A program made the translations under genes and the position numbers. Positions 49,060 through 58,408 of a stretch of DNA of 64,000 bases are shown here, in pieces (position 1 is the stretch's first letter; each line of letters begins with the position of its first letter). Origin of the DNA: Chlorobiota bacterium (GTDB lineage Bacteria; Bacteroidota; Ignavibacteria; Tepidaquicellales; OLB5); assembly GCA_022616535.1 (NCBI GenBank), contig JAKEEM010000051.1:1-64000 (forward strand), given 5' to 3'. A model generated the notes under the pieces. That model made no database searches. It had not been told where the DNA came from and was given only the letters and a program-made list of their open reading frames with translations.

Positions 49060-49983
49060 TTACGTTTCACGTAGATTAAACTCTTTCAGCTTTGAGTCAT
49101 ATTCTGTTAAAATCTTTTTCTGCATGTTATTGGGGTGGGTTTTTGAAACATTTTCGGTTGACCTGAACATATGCTCCCTTTCTTTTTTATCAATGTGAGG
49201 GTATTTTTTATTCCAGTGCTTAATTGTCAGTTTCATAAAATATTTATTAAGCCTATCACCGATTTTTCCCATAAAAAATAATTCAAAGACTTTTTGTAAA
49301 CTGTTCGAGCGGTTATTCACCCTGCACCCCGCTTCGTGAAGTCTCAGGTCGCATAATAAGTAATTGGGAAAATAATCATTTATCCACGCGTTGGTTTTTA
49401 TAAACCTGACAGCTAAATCAGAGTTATAAACAGGCTTTATGGTTGCAATCTCCGTAGCTGTAAAAATATTTTTTTCCTCTATTTCAAGATGATTTTCAGT
49501 AATGAAATAGTTAATGCAGAAATATTTATAGCTGTTCAGCAGAAATACTTTTTTGAAAAGCATAAGCAGAGTTCTTGCTATCCACAGCCTTCCTTCGGAG
49601 GCAATTACCATAAAGTCCAAATCGCTCGAAGGGTCAGAGCTGTTTTTGGAAAGACTGCCGGTCACCATAACCGCTCTAACGAACGGAAAGCGTTTTATAA
49701 GATGAGTTACAATAGCAGCCCTGCTCCACATTTTTTTTGAATAGTCTTCTTTATATATTCTTTTATTTATATTTTCAGCATATGGCTTTATGTAATAATA
49801 ACCTTCCTTTTCGGCAAATCGGCAGGACTCGTCTCCGCTGAACTGCTTCAGCAGTGACCCAATGGTTTCCTTCGGTATTGAGTTTTTGGGCAGGAAAGTA
49901 AATATCTCCTCATCTTTTAACGGATGAGAAAATATATCATAATACAAAAGCGTTTTCAGAATGTTCTTCTTTAAAATTTCCAT
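49060..49983 (-). CDS. Nucleotidyltransferase-domain protein
   Basis: AVMVTGSLSKNSSDPSSDLDFMVIAS (GS-x-D-x-D motif). Confidence 0.75.
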   Translation of the reverse strand: MEILKKNILKTLLYYDIFSHPLKDEEIFTFLPKNSIPKETIGSLLKQFSGDESCRFAEKEGYYYIKPYAENINKRIYKEDYSKKMWSRAAIVTHLIKRFPFVRAVMVTGSLSKNSSDPSSDLDFMVIASEGRLWIARTLLMLFKKVFLLNSYKYFCINYFITENHLEIEEKNIFTATEIATIKPVYNSDLAVRFIKTNAWINDYFPNYLLCDLRLHEAGCRVNNRSNSLQKVFELFFMGKIGDRLNKYFMKLTIKHWNKKYPHIDKKEREHMFRSTENVSKTHPNNMQKKILTEYDSKLKEFNLRET

Positions 49984-50160
49984 CGTATGGCGGGAATTTC
50001 TGCATAAAATTTTATTAATTCAATATTGATATAAATCCTTTTAGTAGCTGATATATACTATTCAATAACGTTATTTGTATGGTATACAAAACAATAAGAG
50101 TATCAATAAGGATTCGCGAAAAATAGAAAGATTATAAAAATTCCATATTTACTTTCAGGT

Positions 50161-50814
50161 CTACTTCGTGTAATAGGGTATATTCTTCCCCAAAATTAAG
50201 TCACGCTTACCGATTAATATGCCATCGGAATTCATTGTGAGGGAAATTATACCCGAACCGCACCGGTTTTGAATTCTTTTACGGTAACTTTCATTAACAA
50301 GCGGGTCGTCTTCGAAAACGAATTCATCTATCCAGTATTCGTTTTTTTCGGGCTCTTTTATAACAGGGTGAATGTGCGCAGGGTCGCTCCCGTTTGGATA
50401 AGGCGCCGGCTTTAAAGTGTAAAACTTGTATTCTCCCATATCGTTTGTCTTAATCCATCCCTTGATATATCCGTGCCTTAAGCCCCAGCCGGATTCACCT
50501 CCCTTTTTTGAGTAATAGCCCTTCTGGTCAGTGTGATAAATGTATAAAATCACACCCGGGGCGGGAGTAACACCGTCTGATTTGTAAATTACTCCGCTTA
50601 TTTCAAGCTTTGGTCCTGATTCGCTGAAGTCAGGCAAAGTATCAATCCAGTTAAGCTCCTCAAGCGGTATTGGACTTTCATAAACCGCTTCGCACCCCTC
50701 GCACATTCCACCTACATTTTGTTTGGGGAAGGAATCCGTTTTATTCTTATCCTGCGAGCAGGATATATTTGTGAACAGAAGCAGAATTGATGTTAATCGA
50801 TAAAGTATATTCAT
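50161..50814 (-). CDS. Intradiol ring-cleavage dioxygenase-like lipoprotein
   Basis: Lipoprotein signal ISCSQ; GVIYKSDGVTPAPGVILYIYHTDQKGYYSKKG...GWIKTNDMGEYKFYTLKPAPYPNGSDPAHIHPVIK. Confidence 0.8.
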   Translation of the reverse strand: MNILYRLTSILLLFTNISCSQDKNKTDSFPKQNVGGMCEGCEAVYESPIPLEELNWIDTLPDFSESGPKLEISGVIYKSDGVTPAPGVILYIYHTDQKGYYSKKGGESGWGLRHGYIKGWIKTNDMGEYKFYTLKPAPYPNGSDPAHIHPVIKEPEKNEYWIDEFVFEDDPLVNESYRKRIQNRCGSGIISLTMNSDGILIGKRDLILGKNIPYYTK

Positions 50815-50906
50815 GTGAATTTTTATAAATGCTAAAGCCTGTTTTAAAGAATAACATTCTATAGAAAAACAGGCTCGTAGCTCTTACGGAGGTAAGTATT
50901 TATATT

Positions 50907-52712
50907 TTATTTGTTTTCGTCTTTTTCAGATTCTTTTTCCTTTTGTTCTTCTTCCAGTTCTTTCTCCTTTTCTTTTTCCTTTTCAAGCTTTCTCTGCTCT
51001 TTCTCTAATTTACGCTGCTCTTTTTCAATCTCTCTTTGTTCTTTTTCAATTTTTCTTTGTTCTTTTTCAATTTCCTGTTTTTCTTTTTCTATTTCCCTTT
51101 GGACACCTTCCATCTCGCGCTTGAGTTCCTCGTTAACCCGCTCGAGCTCTTCCTTAACCTTTTGCATCTCTCTTTTGAATTCCTCGTTATCGAACTCGAT
51201 TTCGTTGTGCATTTCATTCAAATCGCGCTCGAGCTCTTCCATTTCCTCCGGTGTCGGGGCATACTGAAAATCATGCAGTATAATAGTATCCTTGCCTTCG
51301 GGAGTATAGTAATAGTACTTCCAGTTCTTTTTTATGTTCTTGTCCCAGTTCTTCTCCCAGTTTTTCTGCCACTCCTTATCCCAGTTTTCAAGGTCAAGGT
51401 TCTTCATCTGCTCTTCGACTTTTTGCATGTTTTCTTCTATGTTTTTGTGAACCTCTATCATAATTTTATCAACCCATTCGTTAAGGTTCTCAAGCTTTTT
51501 AAGCTTCGGAATGCTGTCGGTCGGAATACTTTCCGGCGGGGGGCAGAAATTAGCGACCTTTTCATAAACCTTTGTTTTATACTCATCGTCAACCCTCGGA
51601 ATAATGTTCACTAGCGTAACAGCGTCGTTTTTATTTGCATTCTTCAGTATTACGTTCACGCACTGCGCTCCGCAGTTTCCGAAATCAAACTCCATCAGTG
51701 CCTTCTTAAGCTCGGGTGCTGAATCTTCCCTGAACGGTGTACCGGGCCCGACATCTTTTTTGGTTACGCAGTATTTTCCTTCCGGAACAATTGATTCTCT
51801 CCCGCTTGCCGATTCGAGTGCAACCATACCTGAACGCACGTAAAGCAGGCCGTCTCCGTTTTTATCCATGCTGAACTTGTATGAGCATCCGAGGTCAACA
51901 GCGGTAACGTTCCCTGCATCGACGTAAAAAGAGCGAGGTGAAGCAATTATGCTAGCGTCTATTGAGCCGTAATCAAGCTCAATCCGGTGTTCGCCTTCGG
52001 TGCTCTTTACAAGCTTTACCTTTGTGTTGGGTTCCATTATTACGCTGCCGAGATTTGCTACATAAAGCTCCGCCCTGGAAGAATCGTCAGTAACTATATA
52101 GCCGCCTATTCCGAGGCTGTCGTATGCCTTCATTACAAGGTTGTTAATCATCGGGTTTCCTTTAATTGGAACAACTTTCCAGTGCGGTGAAGCTACATCA
52201 ACTATTCCGTCGGTGATTACAGTATCAGAGCCGCGTTTTAAAAACTGAGTAACTCCGAATATTACAAATGCAAGAACAAGAACTGCTGCAATGCCTGAGA
52301 TATAATATCGGAACGAGCCCCACCCGCCCGTTTTGGTTTGCTTAGCAGTCTCATCTTTTGAAGTGTAGGGAATATATTCGTCTTCAAGCCCGCTCATATT
52401 ATAAATGTGCGTATCGCCTGCAGGCTTAACGGAGCTTATTTTGAATTCAATCTTATTCCACATCTCCGTCTTCTTTCCTTTCGAGGGCATATTTGCGTCA
52501 CCATGCCTTTCGGCAGGCAGGCGCGAAAGCAATGCCGCCTTCTCGAGGATTACAACCGTATCTTCAAGGTATTTTTTGCACTCGGTGCAGCCGGCGATGT
52601 GGCTGTTCATTATATTTCTGTCCTCAGTGGAAATCATTCCGTCGAGGTAATCATCAATAAGCAGCTGGATTTCTTCGCAGCTTTTGTTCGTATTGGTGTT
52701 TTGTGTTTTCAT
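50907..52712 (-). CDS. Zf-HC2-type anti-sigma factor with FecR-like domain and long charged C-terminal helix
   Basis: CEEIQLLIDDYLDGMISTEDRNIMNSHIAGCTECKKYL; TM YYISGIAAVLVLAFVIFGVTQFL; FecR-like segment; E/K/R-rich C-terminus. Confidence 0.85.
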   Translation of the reverse strand: MKTQNTNTNKSCEEIQLLIDDYLDGMISTEDRNIMNSHIAGCTECKKYLEDTVVILEKAALLSRLPAERHGDANMPSKGKKTEMWNKIEFKISSVKPAGDTHIYNMSGLEDEYIPYTSKDETAKQTKTGGWGSFRYYISGIAAVLVLAFVIFGVTQFLKRGSDTVITDGIVDVASPHWKVVPIKGNPMINNLVMKAYDSLGIGGYIVTDDSSRAELYVANLGSVIMEPNTKVKLVKSTEGEHRIELDYGSIDASIIASPRSFYVDAGNVTAVDLGCSYKFSMDKNGDGLLYVRSGMVALESASGRESIVPEGKYCVTKKDVGPGTPFREDSAPELKKALMEFDFGNCGAQCVNVILKNANKNDAVTLVNIIPRVDDEYKTKVYEKVANFCPPPESIPTDSIPKLKKLENLNEWVDKIMIEVHKNIEENMQKVEEQMKNLDLENWDKEWQKNWEKNWDKNIKKNWKYYYYTPEGKDTIILHDFQYAPTPEEMEELERDLNEMHNEIEFDNEEFKREMQKVKEELERVNEELKREMEGVQREIEKEKQEIEKEQRKIEKEQREIEKEQRKLEKEQRKLEKEKEKEKELEEEQKEKESEKDENK

Positions 52713-53290
52713 TTCATTAGCTCCTCTCTGAGCATTTTTCTTGCCCTGTGCAAGTGGGCTTTTGAAGTGCCGACCTCAATGTTCATCATTTCCGAAACCT
52801 CATGGTGTTTATATCCTTCGATATCATGCAGCACAAAAGCCATCCTCGCCTGTTGAGGCAGTTTTTTAAGCGCCCGTTCGATATCGATTCCCGAATCATA
52901 ATGATGCTTTGATTTATGAACAGGATTTTCACGGTTCATTATTTCGTTTAGTTCCGAGATTCTCTCGGAAAATCTTTTTTCTGAGCGTTTCATCATTAAA
53001 AACTGGTTCACTGCAATCGAATGAAGCCAGCTTGAAAACTTGCTTTCAAACTGGAATGTGTTCAGCTTTTCCCATGCCCTGATGAACACTTCCTGCGTAA
53101 GCTCTTCGGCCGTGTCTGTGTTCTGCGATATCCTTAAGCATACTGCATAAATGCGTGAAACATTGTTATTATACAGCTCCTTAAATGCGTGGGAATTCCC
53201 CGCCGCCGCCTGGCGGACAAGCTCAAATTCCCTATCCGGACTTGTCGTAACCAGCTCCAGAGCTCCCCCTTCAGCTAAATTAGACCGCAT
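52709..53290 (-). CDS. ECF RNA polymerase sigma factor
   Basis: FKELYNNNVSRIYAVCLRISQNTDTAEELTQEVFIRAWEKL; LHDIEGYKHHEVSEMMNIEVGTSKAHLHRARKMLREEL. Confidence 0.95.
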   Translation of the reverse strand: MRSNLAEGGALELVTTSPDREFELVRQAAAGNSHAFKELYNNNVSRIYAVCLRISQNTDTAEELTQEVFIRAWEKLNTFQFESKFSSWLHSIAVNQFLMMKRSEKRFSERISELNEIMNRENPVHKSKHHYDSGIDIERALKKLPQQARMAFVLHDIEGYKHHEVSEMMNIEVGTSKAHLHRARKMLREELMK

Positions 53291-53427
53291 ATTTTCTCCT
53301 AAATTACATAATTATGATGCTTTTTAACAGGAAAGGGTTTAGTTGGTTTTAGTAAATAAATTGCTATTTTTATTGAAAATAACGTTAATAATTTACACAA
53401 TTGAAAATGAATACCCTTTATGCAAGC

Positions 53428-54789
53428 TCAAATTCCCCCGATTAAATCATATTCCTTTGCTTTGGTAATTTTGACTTCGGCAAAGTCACCGATGCGGATA
53501 TAATTTGACAACCCCCTTTTATTGCTCCGCGCTTCGCTGGTCCACCTTTGATAAGGGGAAGTTGCTGCATCAACATAAACCTCATTATCAACTTCGGGCG
53601 AGTCATATTCCGTTCTGCCGATGAAATAATCGCCTTCCTTGCGGTCAAAAAGTACACGCAGAGTTTTCCCGATGAGCGACTTATTATGCTCAAGCGAAAT
53701 CTTTTTCTGGAGCTTCATAATTTCATTGGCACGCTTTTGCTTAATTTTTTGGGGAACGTCATCACTTAAATTGTAAGCGTGAGTGTTTTCTTCATGCGAG
53801 TAAGTAAACACACCAAGCCGCTCGAATTTTGAATCTTCAACCCAGCGTTTTAATTCATCAAAATGCTCATCTGTTTCGCCGGGGTATCCGCAAATCAAAG
53901 TTGTGCGGATTGCAATTCCCGGGACTTTTTCCCTTATTGTGTTTATCAAATCTATTGTCCGCTCCCTTGTCGTTCCGCGGCGCATTGATTTCAGAATATC
54001 GTCATTAATATGCTGAAGAGGCATATCAAGGTATTTGCAGATTTTGGGTTCTTCTCTCATCACTTCAAGCACATCTAATGGAAATCCCTGCGGGAATGCA
54101 TAATGCAAACGCAGCCACTCTATTCCGTCAACCTCGCAGAGCTTTTTCAGCAGCTCACTGAGAACACGTTTTTTGTAAATGTCCATTCCGTAATAAGTTA
54201 AATCCTGCGCAATGAGAATCAGCTCCTTAACTCCCTGCCTTGCCAGTGACTTTGCTTGCTTAATAAGTTCCTCCACCGGAATCGAAATATGTCCGCCTCT
54301 CATTATCGGAATCGCGCAGAACGAACACGGCCTGTCGCATCCTTCGGATACCTTGAAATATGCATAGTGCAGTGGAGTTGTTAATAATCTTTCGCCAATT
54401 AACTCGTGTTTGTAATCTGCGTTCAGAGTTTTTAGCAGCCGCGGCAAATCCCTTGTGCCGAAGTATTCATCGACATTTGGGATTTCCTTCTCAAGCTCCG
54501 GTTTGTACCTTTCACTCAGGCATCCTGTAACGTAGACTTTCTCAACAAGCCCTTTTTGCTTTGCATCAGCCCACTGAAGTATAGTGTTAATCGATTCCTG
54601 CTTGGCGTTATCGATAAATCCGCACGTGTTGATAATTACAACCGGCGCGCCTGCGGAATCATCCTCATGCGAAACAATGAAATCATTTGCGCGCAGCTGT
54701 CCCATAAGCACTTCGGAGTCGTAAATGTTCTTCGAGCAGCCGAGAGTAATTAAATTAACCCTGTTATTTTTTATTGTTTTTGTTTTCAA
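53428..54789 (-). CDS. rimO: Ribosomal protein S12 methylthiotransferase RimO
   Basis: NLITLGCSKNIYDSEVLMGQL, KVSEGCDRPCSFCAIPIMRGGHISIPVEELI, TRAM-like C-terminus. Confidence 0.95.
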   Translation of the reverse strand: MKTKTIKNNRVNLITLGCSKNIYDSEVLMGQLRANDFIVSHEDDSAGAPVVIINTCGFIDNAKQESINTILQWADAKQKGLVEKVYVTGCLSERYKPELEKEIPNVDEYFGTRDLPRLLKTLNADYKHELIGERLLTTPLHYAYFKVSEGCDRPCSFCAIPIMRGGHISIPVEELIKQAKSLARQGVKELILIAQDLTYYGMDIYKKRVLSELLKKLCEVDGIEWLRLHYAFPQGFPLDVLEVMREEPKICKYLDMPLQHINDDILKSMRRGTTRERTIDLINTIREKVPGIAIRTTLICGYPGETDEHFDELKRWVEDSKFERLGVFTYSHEENTHAYNLSDDVPQKIKQKRANEIMKLQKKISLEHNKSLIGKTLRVLFDRKEGDYFIGRTEYDSPEVDNEVYVDAATSPYQRWTSEARSNKRGLSNYIRIGDFAEVKITKAKEYDLIGGI

Positions 54790-54869
54790 TTGTCTGAACC
54801 GTGATTCGCCTTATGATAAAAAACATTATTGAGTCAATGTTCTTGCATATTTACCTTTATCCCTCCAAT

Positions 54870-54982
54870 TGTCATTCCGCACTTGATGCGGAATCCATCG
54901 AAAAATGCATGAATAGATGGCTCCGCGCTGCGCTGAGCCTGCTTTGACTTCGTCGCTACTTTGTGGTCGCAGGAATGACAAT
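54870..54982. repeat. Composite inverted repeat TTGTCATTCC...GGAATGACAA
   Basis: 10-bp perfect terminal arms enclosing CCGCACTTGATGCGG and other internal hairpins. Confidence 0.75.
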
Positions 54983-55097
54983 CAGAGCGGGAAAATAAAC
55001 CACTAACCTAATTAAGGTTCAGACAAATATAAGGAATTTAATTGTGCTTATATCGGTTATTTTTAATAAATTTGTATTTACACTAAATATAATAACT

Positions 55098-55841
55098 ATG
55101 CCAATTACAATATATCCGTTTGAGCAGCAGGAACCGGGTGGATTTAACGACGGCGAAATCCTCGAAAACCGCCCGATAGTTATGTCGCACAACCCCGCGC
55201 ACCTTTTGCCGTATTCAAATTTATTTTACTGGGCGCACGCATGGTCAGATAATGGCAGCACCATAGGTGAACATCCGCATAAGGCATTTGAAATTATGAC
55301 ATTTATTCTTAAAGGCACAATCGAGCATTACGATACAAAAAACAGGAAATGGATTCCGTTAAACGCGGGTGATGCACAGCTCATAAGGGCGGGAAGCGGC
55401 ATAAGCCATTCGGAAAAGCTCAACGCCGGCTCGCACGTGTTCCAGATTTGGTTTGACCCCGACGTTAGGAAAACTATGTCCGAACCCGCAAGTTATAATG
55501 ATTATTCATCGAATGATTTTCCCGTTGCAAGCGTAAACGGATTTACTGTTAAGACTTTTGTCGGTCCGGATGCACCCGTTGAAATGGAATCACCCGGTAT
55601 AAAAGCAGTTGAAATATCCTTTAAGGAAGGTCCGCATAAGCTCAGCCTGAGCAAAGACAAAATAAGCTCATTGTATTTAATCGAAGGTGAAATTAAAACG
55701 GGTGATAAGCTGATAAAGGCAAATGACTTTGCAGTTATTAAAGATGAGGACTCACTTGAATTTGAATCAAACCAAGAAGGAAAATTGTTTTTAATTGAGT
55801 CACCCGTAAAGCTTGAGTATAAAACATATGCAGAATTTTAA
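55098..55841 (+). CDS. Pirin family protein
   Basis: FYWAHAWSDNGSTIGEHPHKAFEIMTFILKGTIEHYDTKNRKWIPLNAGDAQLIRAGSGISHSEKL; start moved to MPITIY. Confidence 0.9.
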   Translation: MPITIYPFEQQEPGGFNDGEILENRPIVMSHNPAHLLPYSNLFYWAHAWSDNGSTIGEHPHKAFEIMTFILKGTIEHYDTKNRKWIPLNAGDAQLIRAGSGISHSEKLNAGSHVFQIWFDPDVRKTMSEPASYNDYSSNDFPVASVNGFTVKTFVGPDAPVEMESPGIKAVEISFKEGPHKLSLSKDKISSLYLIEGEIKTGDKLIKANDFAVIKDEDSLEFESNQEGKLFLIESPVKLEYKTYAEF

Positions 55842-55850
55842 TTATACACC

Positions 55851-55910
55851 TTACCCCTTCCCCTCTCCTGATAGGAGTGGGTGTCCGTGAGAACGGGGTG
55901 AGGTTACATT
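55851..55910. repeat. Dispersed repeat (family B) copy
   Basis: TTACCCCTTCCCCTCTCCTGATAGGAG...GAACGGGGTGAGGTTACATT. Confidence 0.7.
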
Positions 55911-55933
55911 AATAATTTTACAGATAACACGCA

Positions 55934-56533
55934 ATGAAAACAAATTATTTCTTTTTAATGGGATTATTATATAGTATTTTAATATTTTTGGGCTGCAAGC
56001 AAATTAAAACAAGACCTGAAAATACAATGGCTTCGGAGAAGAATTCAATTTACGAATACATTCAGTCCAATCCATCGGCAAAAATAAAATCGATTGACGG
56101 TGCGGAAGTCGATTTCAGCCAGTATAAAGGGAAAAAGGTTTTAATCGTTAACGTCGCGTCTGAATGCGGCTACACGCCCCAGTATGAGGATTTGCAGAAA
56201 CTGTATGAGGCAAATAAGGATAAGCTCGTTATACTCGGTTTTCCCGCAAATAACTTTGGGGGTCAGGAACCCGGAACTAACGAGGAAATAAAATCCTTCT
56301 GCCAGAAGAACTACGGCGTAACTTTTCCGATGTTTGAAAAAATTTCCGTTACCGGTGACGAGCAGCACCCCCTCTACAAATGGCTCACAAATTCTGAGCT
56401 AAACGGCTGGAACAGCCAGGCACCTGTATGGAATTTCTGCAAATACTTAATTGATGAAACCGGCGGGCTTGTGAAATATTATTCCATGAAGGTAAAACCC
56501 TTTGATGAAGAGATTACGTCTCAGTTAAAGTAA
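55934..56533 (+). CDS. Glutathione peroxidase-family lipoprotein (Cys type)
   Basis: GKKVLIVNVASECGYTPQYEDLQKLY, GFPANNFGGQEPGTNEEIKSFC, WNFCKYLID. Confidence 0.93.
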   Translation: MKTNYFFLMGLLYSILIFLGCKQIKTRPENTMASEKNSIYEYIQSNPSAKIKSIDGAEVDFSQYKGKKVLIVNVASECGYTPQYEDLQKLYEANKDKLVILGFPANNFGGQEPGTNEEIKSFCQKNYGVTFPMFEKISVTGDEQHPLYKWLTNSELNGWNSQAPVWNFCKYLIDETGGLVKYYSMKVKPFDEEITSQLK

Positions 56534-56720
56534 CTATCTGAACCATGATTTTCATGATTATATGATTATCATGATAAATCCGTCAAGGCAATCCTTTAAT
56601 CCTTTGTGTCAAAGTTCAGAGGTCTTAAATTTATCTCCACCCCAACCTAATTAAATACCTGAAATTTTAATGATTTATATTGCTCTTTTTTTAACTTCTC
56701 AAAATCCTCTTGATTTTAAT

Positions 56721-56736
56721 TTTAGGTATACCTAAA
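56721..56736. promoter_or_regulatory. Putative DtxR/MntR-family operator
   Basis: Perfect 16-bp palindrome TTTAGGTATACCTAAA, 36 bp upstream of the DtxR-family regulator. Confidence 0.7.
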
Positions 56737-56772
56737 TTTGTAATGAGATTAACCTAATTCTTTTATTTAAGT

Positions 56773-57423
56773 ATGCCATCACAGTCCATAGAAGATTATT
56801 TAAAAAACATTTATCACATTCAGGAAGAAGGCGGCAAAGCAAACACGGGTAATCTTGCTTCGATTCTTTCGGTTTCACCCGCTTCTGTAAGCGAGATGGT
56901 TACAAAGCTATCGAAGCAGGGATGGATTGAAAACGAGCCTTACCACGGCTTTAAGCTTACAGGCGAGGGCGAAAAAATTTCTATTGCTTTGATACGCAAG
57001 CACCGTTTGCTTGAAGTTTTTTTGTACCAGAACATGAATTACCAGTGGGATGAAGTCCATGCCGAAGCAGAGCGTATTGAACACGTGGTATCCGATAAAT
57101 TTATCGATAAGCTTGATGAATATCTCGGATACCCGAAGTTTGACCCGCACGGCGACCCGATTCCGGACAAGAACGGGAAAATTCCACCGACACATTACAA
57201 ATTATTAAACAGTGCTGCACCGGAAAAAGATTATACAATTGCAAAGGTTAACGATTCGTCAAGGGAAATATTAAAGTATCTTTCCAAAATCGGGTTAAAG
57301 CTTAATTCAAAAATTCACTTAAGCGAAAAAATTGAATTCGACGGCTCGGTGTTAATTACTCTGAGCGGGAAGAAACATCTCTTAAGCCAGAAAATGTCGG
57401 AAAATATTTTTGTTGTTGACTGA
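56773..57423 (+). CDS. DtxR/MntR-family metal-dependent transcriptional regulator
   Basis: MPSQSIEDYLKNIYHIQEEGGKANTGNLASILSVSPASVSEMVTKLSKQGWIENEPYHGFKLT; HAEAERIEHVVSDKFIDKLDEYLGYPKFDPHGDPIP. Confidence 0.95.
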   Translation: MPSQSIEDYLKNIYHIQEEGGKANTGNLASILSVSPASVSEMVTKLSKQGWIENEPYHGFKLTGEGEKISIALIRKHRLLEVFLYQNMNYQWDEVHAEAERIEHVVSDKFIDKLDEYLGYPKFDPHGDPIPDKNGKIPPTHYKLLNSAAPEKDYTIAKVNDSSREILKYLSKIGLKLNSKIHLSEKIEFDGSVLITLSGKKHLLSQKMSENIFVVD

Positions 57424-57444
57424 TTATTAAAATTTAATTGCTGA

Positions 57445-57492
57445 GAACCAAATGAAAAGTAAGAACCAAATGAAAAGTAAGAACCAAATGAA
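57445..57492. repeat. 18-bp tandem repeat (about 2.7 copies) GAACCAAATGAAAAGTAA
   Basis: Two full copies at 57445-57462 and 57463-57480, partial copy from 57481; spans three in-frame ATGs. Confidence 0.9.
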
Positions 57493-58393
57493 GAAAATTT
57501 TGTTAATGCTCCTGATTTATGTTTTTGCCCTTTCATTAATGAGCTGCGGCGGGAAGCAGAGTGCAGACACAAAAAAAACGGATAAAATCATAACCGTTTC
57601 TACGATTACAATCATAAACGATGTTGTAAAAAATATCGGCGGCGATAAGGTGGAAACCAGAAGCATCTGCGGTGTGGGTATCGACCCGCATACATACAAG
57701 GCAAAGCCCAATGACCCAAGAACTGTCTCCGAATCCGATGTGGTTTTCATCAACGGGTTCGGGCTTGAGCACTGGATTGAAGAAATGGTGCGAAATGCAG
57801 GCGGCAATAAGAAAGTCGTTACCGTTACCGAAGGCATAACTCCTATGACCGATGAAAAGGGCTTCGGGGACCCCGACCCGCACGCGTGGTTCAACGTTCA
57901 GTATGTTAAAACTTATGCAAATAATATTGCAAAGACGCTTATTGAAATGGATAAGAAAAACGAATCTTATTACAAGGAAAATCTTGAAAGCTATTTGAAA
58001 AAGCTCGATTCGCTTGACAATTGGGTCAAAGCCGGAATCCAGAAAATTCCCGAGCAAAAACGTGTGCTGATTACTTCTCACGATGCCTTCCGTTATTTCG
58101 GCAAGGCGTACGGACTCGAAGTAAGGGGTTTGCAGGGCATTTCAACAGAAGCTAAAGCGCAGACCGAAGACGTGAAAAATCTTGTTGACTTGATAAAGGA
58201 AAGAAAGCTAAGCTCCGTATTTATCGAAACAAGCGTTAACCCCAAGCTGCTTGAGGAGATTTCCAAGGAAACCGGCGCCAGAGTCGGCGGCACATTGTAT
58301 TCGGACTCCGTAGGCGATGAGGGGACTTTCGAAGGGACTTATATAGGAGCGGTAACGCACAATGTTAATACGATTGTAAATGCACTGAAATAA
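57452..58393 (+). CDS. Metal ABC transporter substrate-binding lipoprotein (ZnuA/MntA/TroA family)
   Basis: VSTITIINDVVKNIGGDKVETRSICGVGIDPHTYKAKPND, DPHAWFNVQYVKTYANNIAKTL, TSHDAFRYFGKAYGLEVRGLQGISTEA. Functional start may be 57488 (MKKILLMLLIYVFALSLMSCGG). Confidence 0.94.
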   Translation: MKSKNQMKSKNQMKKILLMLLIYVFALSLMSCGGKQSADTKKTDKIITVSTITIINDVVKNIGGDKVETRSICGVGIDPHTYKAKPNDPRTVSESDVVFINGFGLEHWIEEMVRNAGGNKKVVTVTEGITPMTDEKGFGDPDPHAWFNVQYVKTYANNIAKTLIEMDKKNESYYKENLESYLKKLDSLDNWVKAGIQKIPEQKRVLITSHDAFRYFGKAYGLEVRGLQGISTEAKAQTEDVKNLVDLIKERKLSSVFIETSVNPKLLEEISKETGARVGGTLYSDSVGDEGTFEGTYIGAVTHNVNTIVNALK

Positions 58394-58408
58394 CTTGTAT
58401 TAAATAAT

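Noticed and set aside
50907-51110. Repetitive DNA that could be taken for a CRISPR or minisatellite array
   Set aside because: The repetition reflects heptad-coded E/K residues in a continuous ORF; no spacer-like unique sequences.
50911-51614. Plus-strand ORFs of 118 and 192 aa rich in Ser/Phe/Leu
   Set aside because: Antisense readings of the E/K-rich tail of the anti-sigma protein.
55042-55074. Possible Bacteroidota-type promoter (TTG ... TAAATTTG) upstream of the pirin gene
   Set aside because: The TAAATTTG match is good, but the spacing to the upstream TTG is off and such matches are frequent in AT-rich DNA.
57517-58081. Minus-strand ORFs of 125 and 181 aa
   Set aside because: Antisense to the substrate-binding protein gene.
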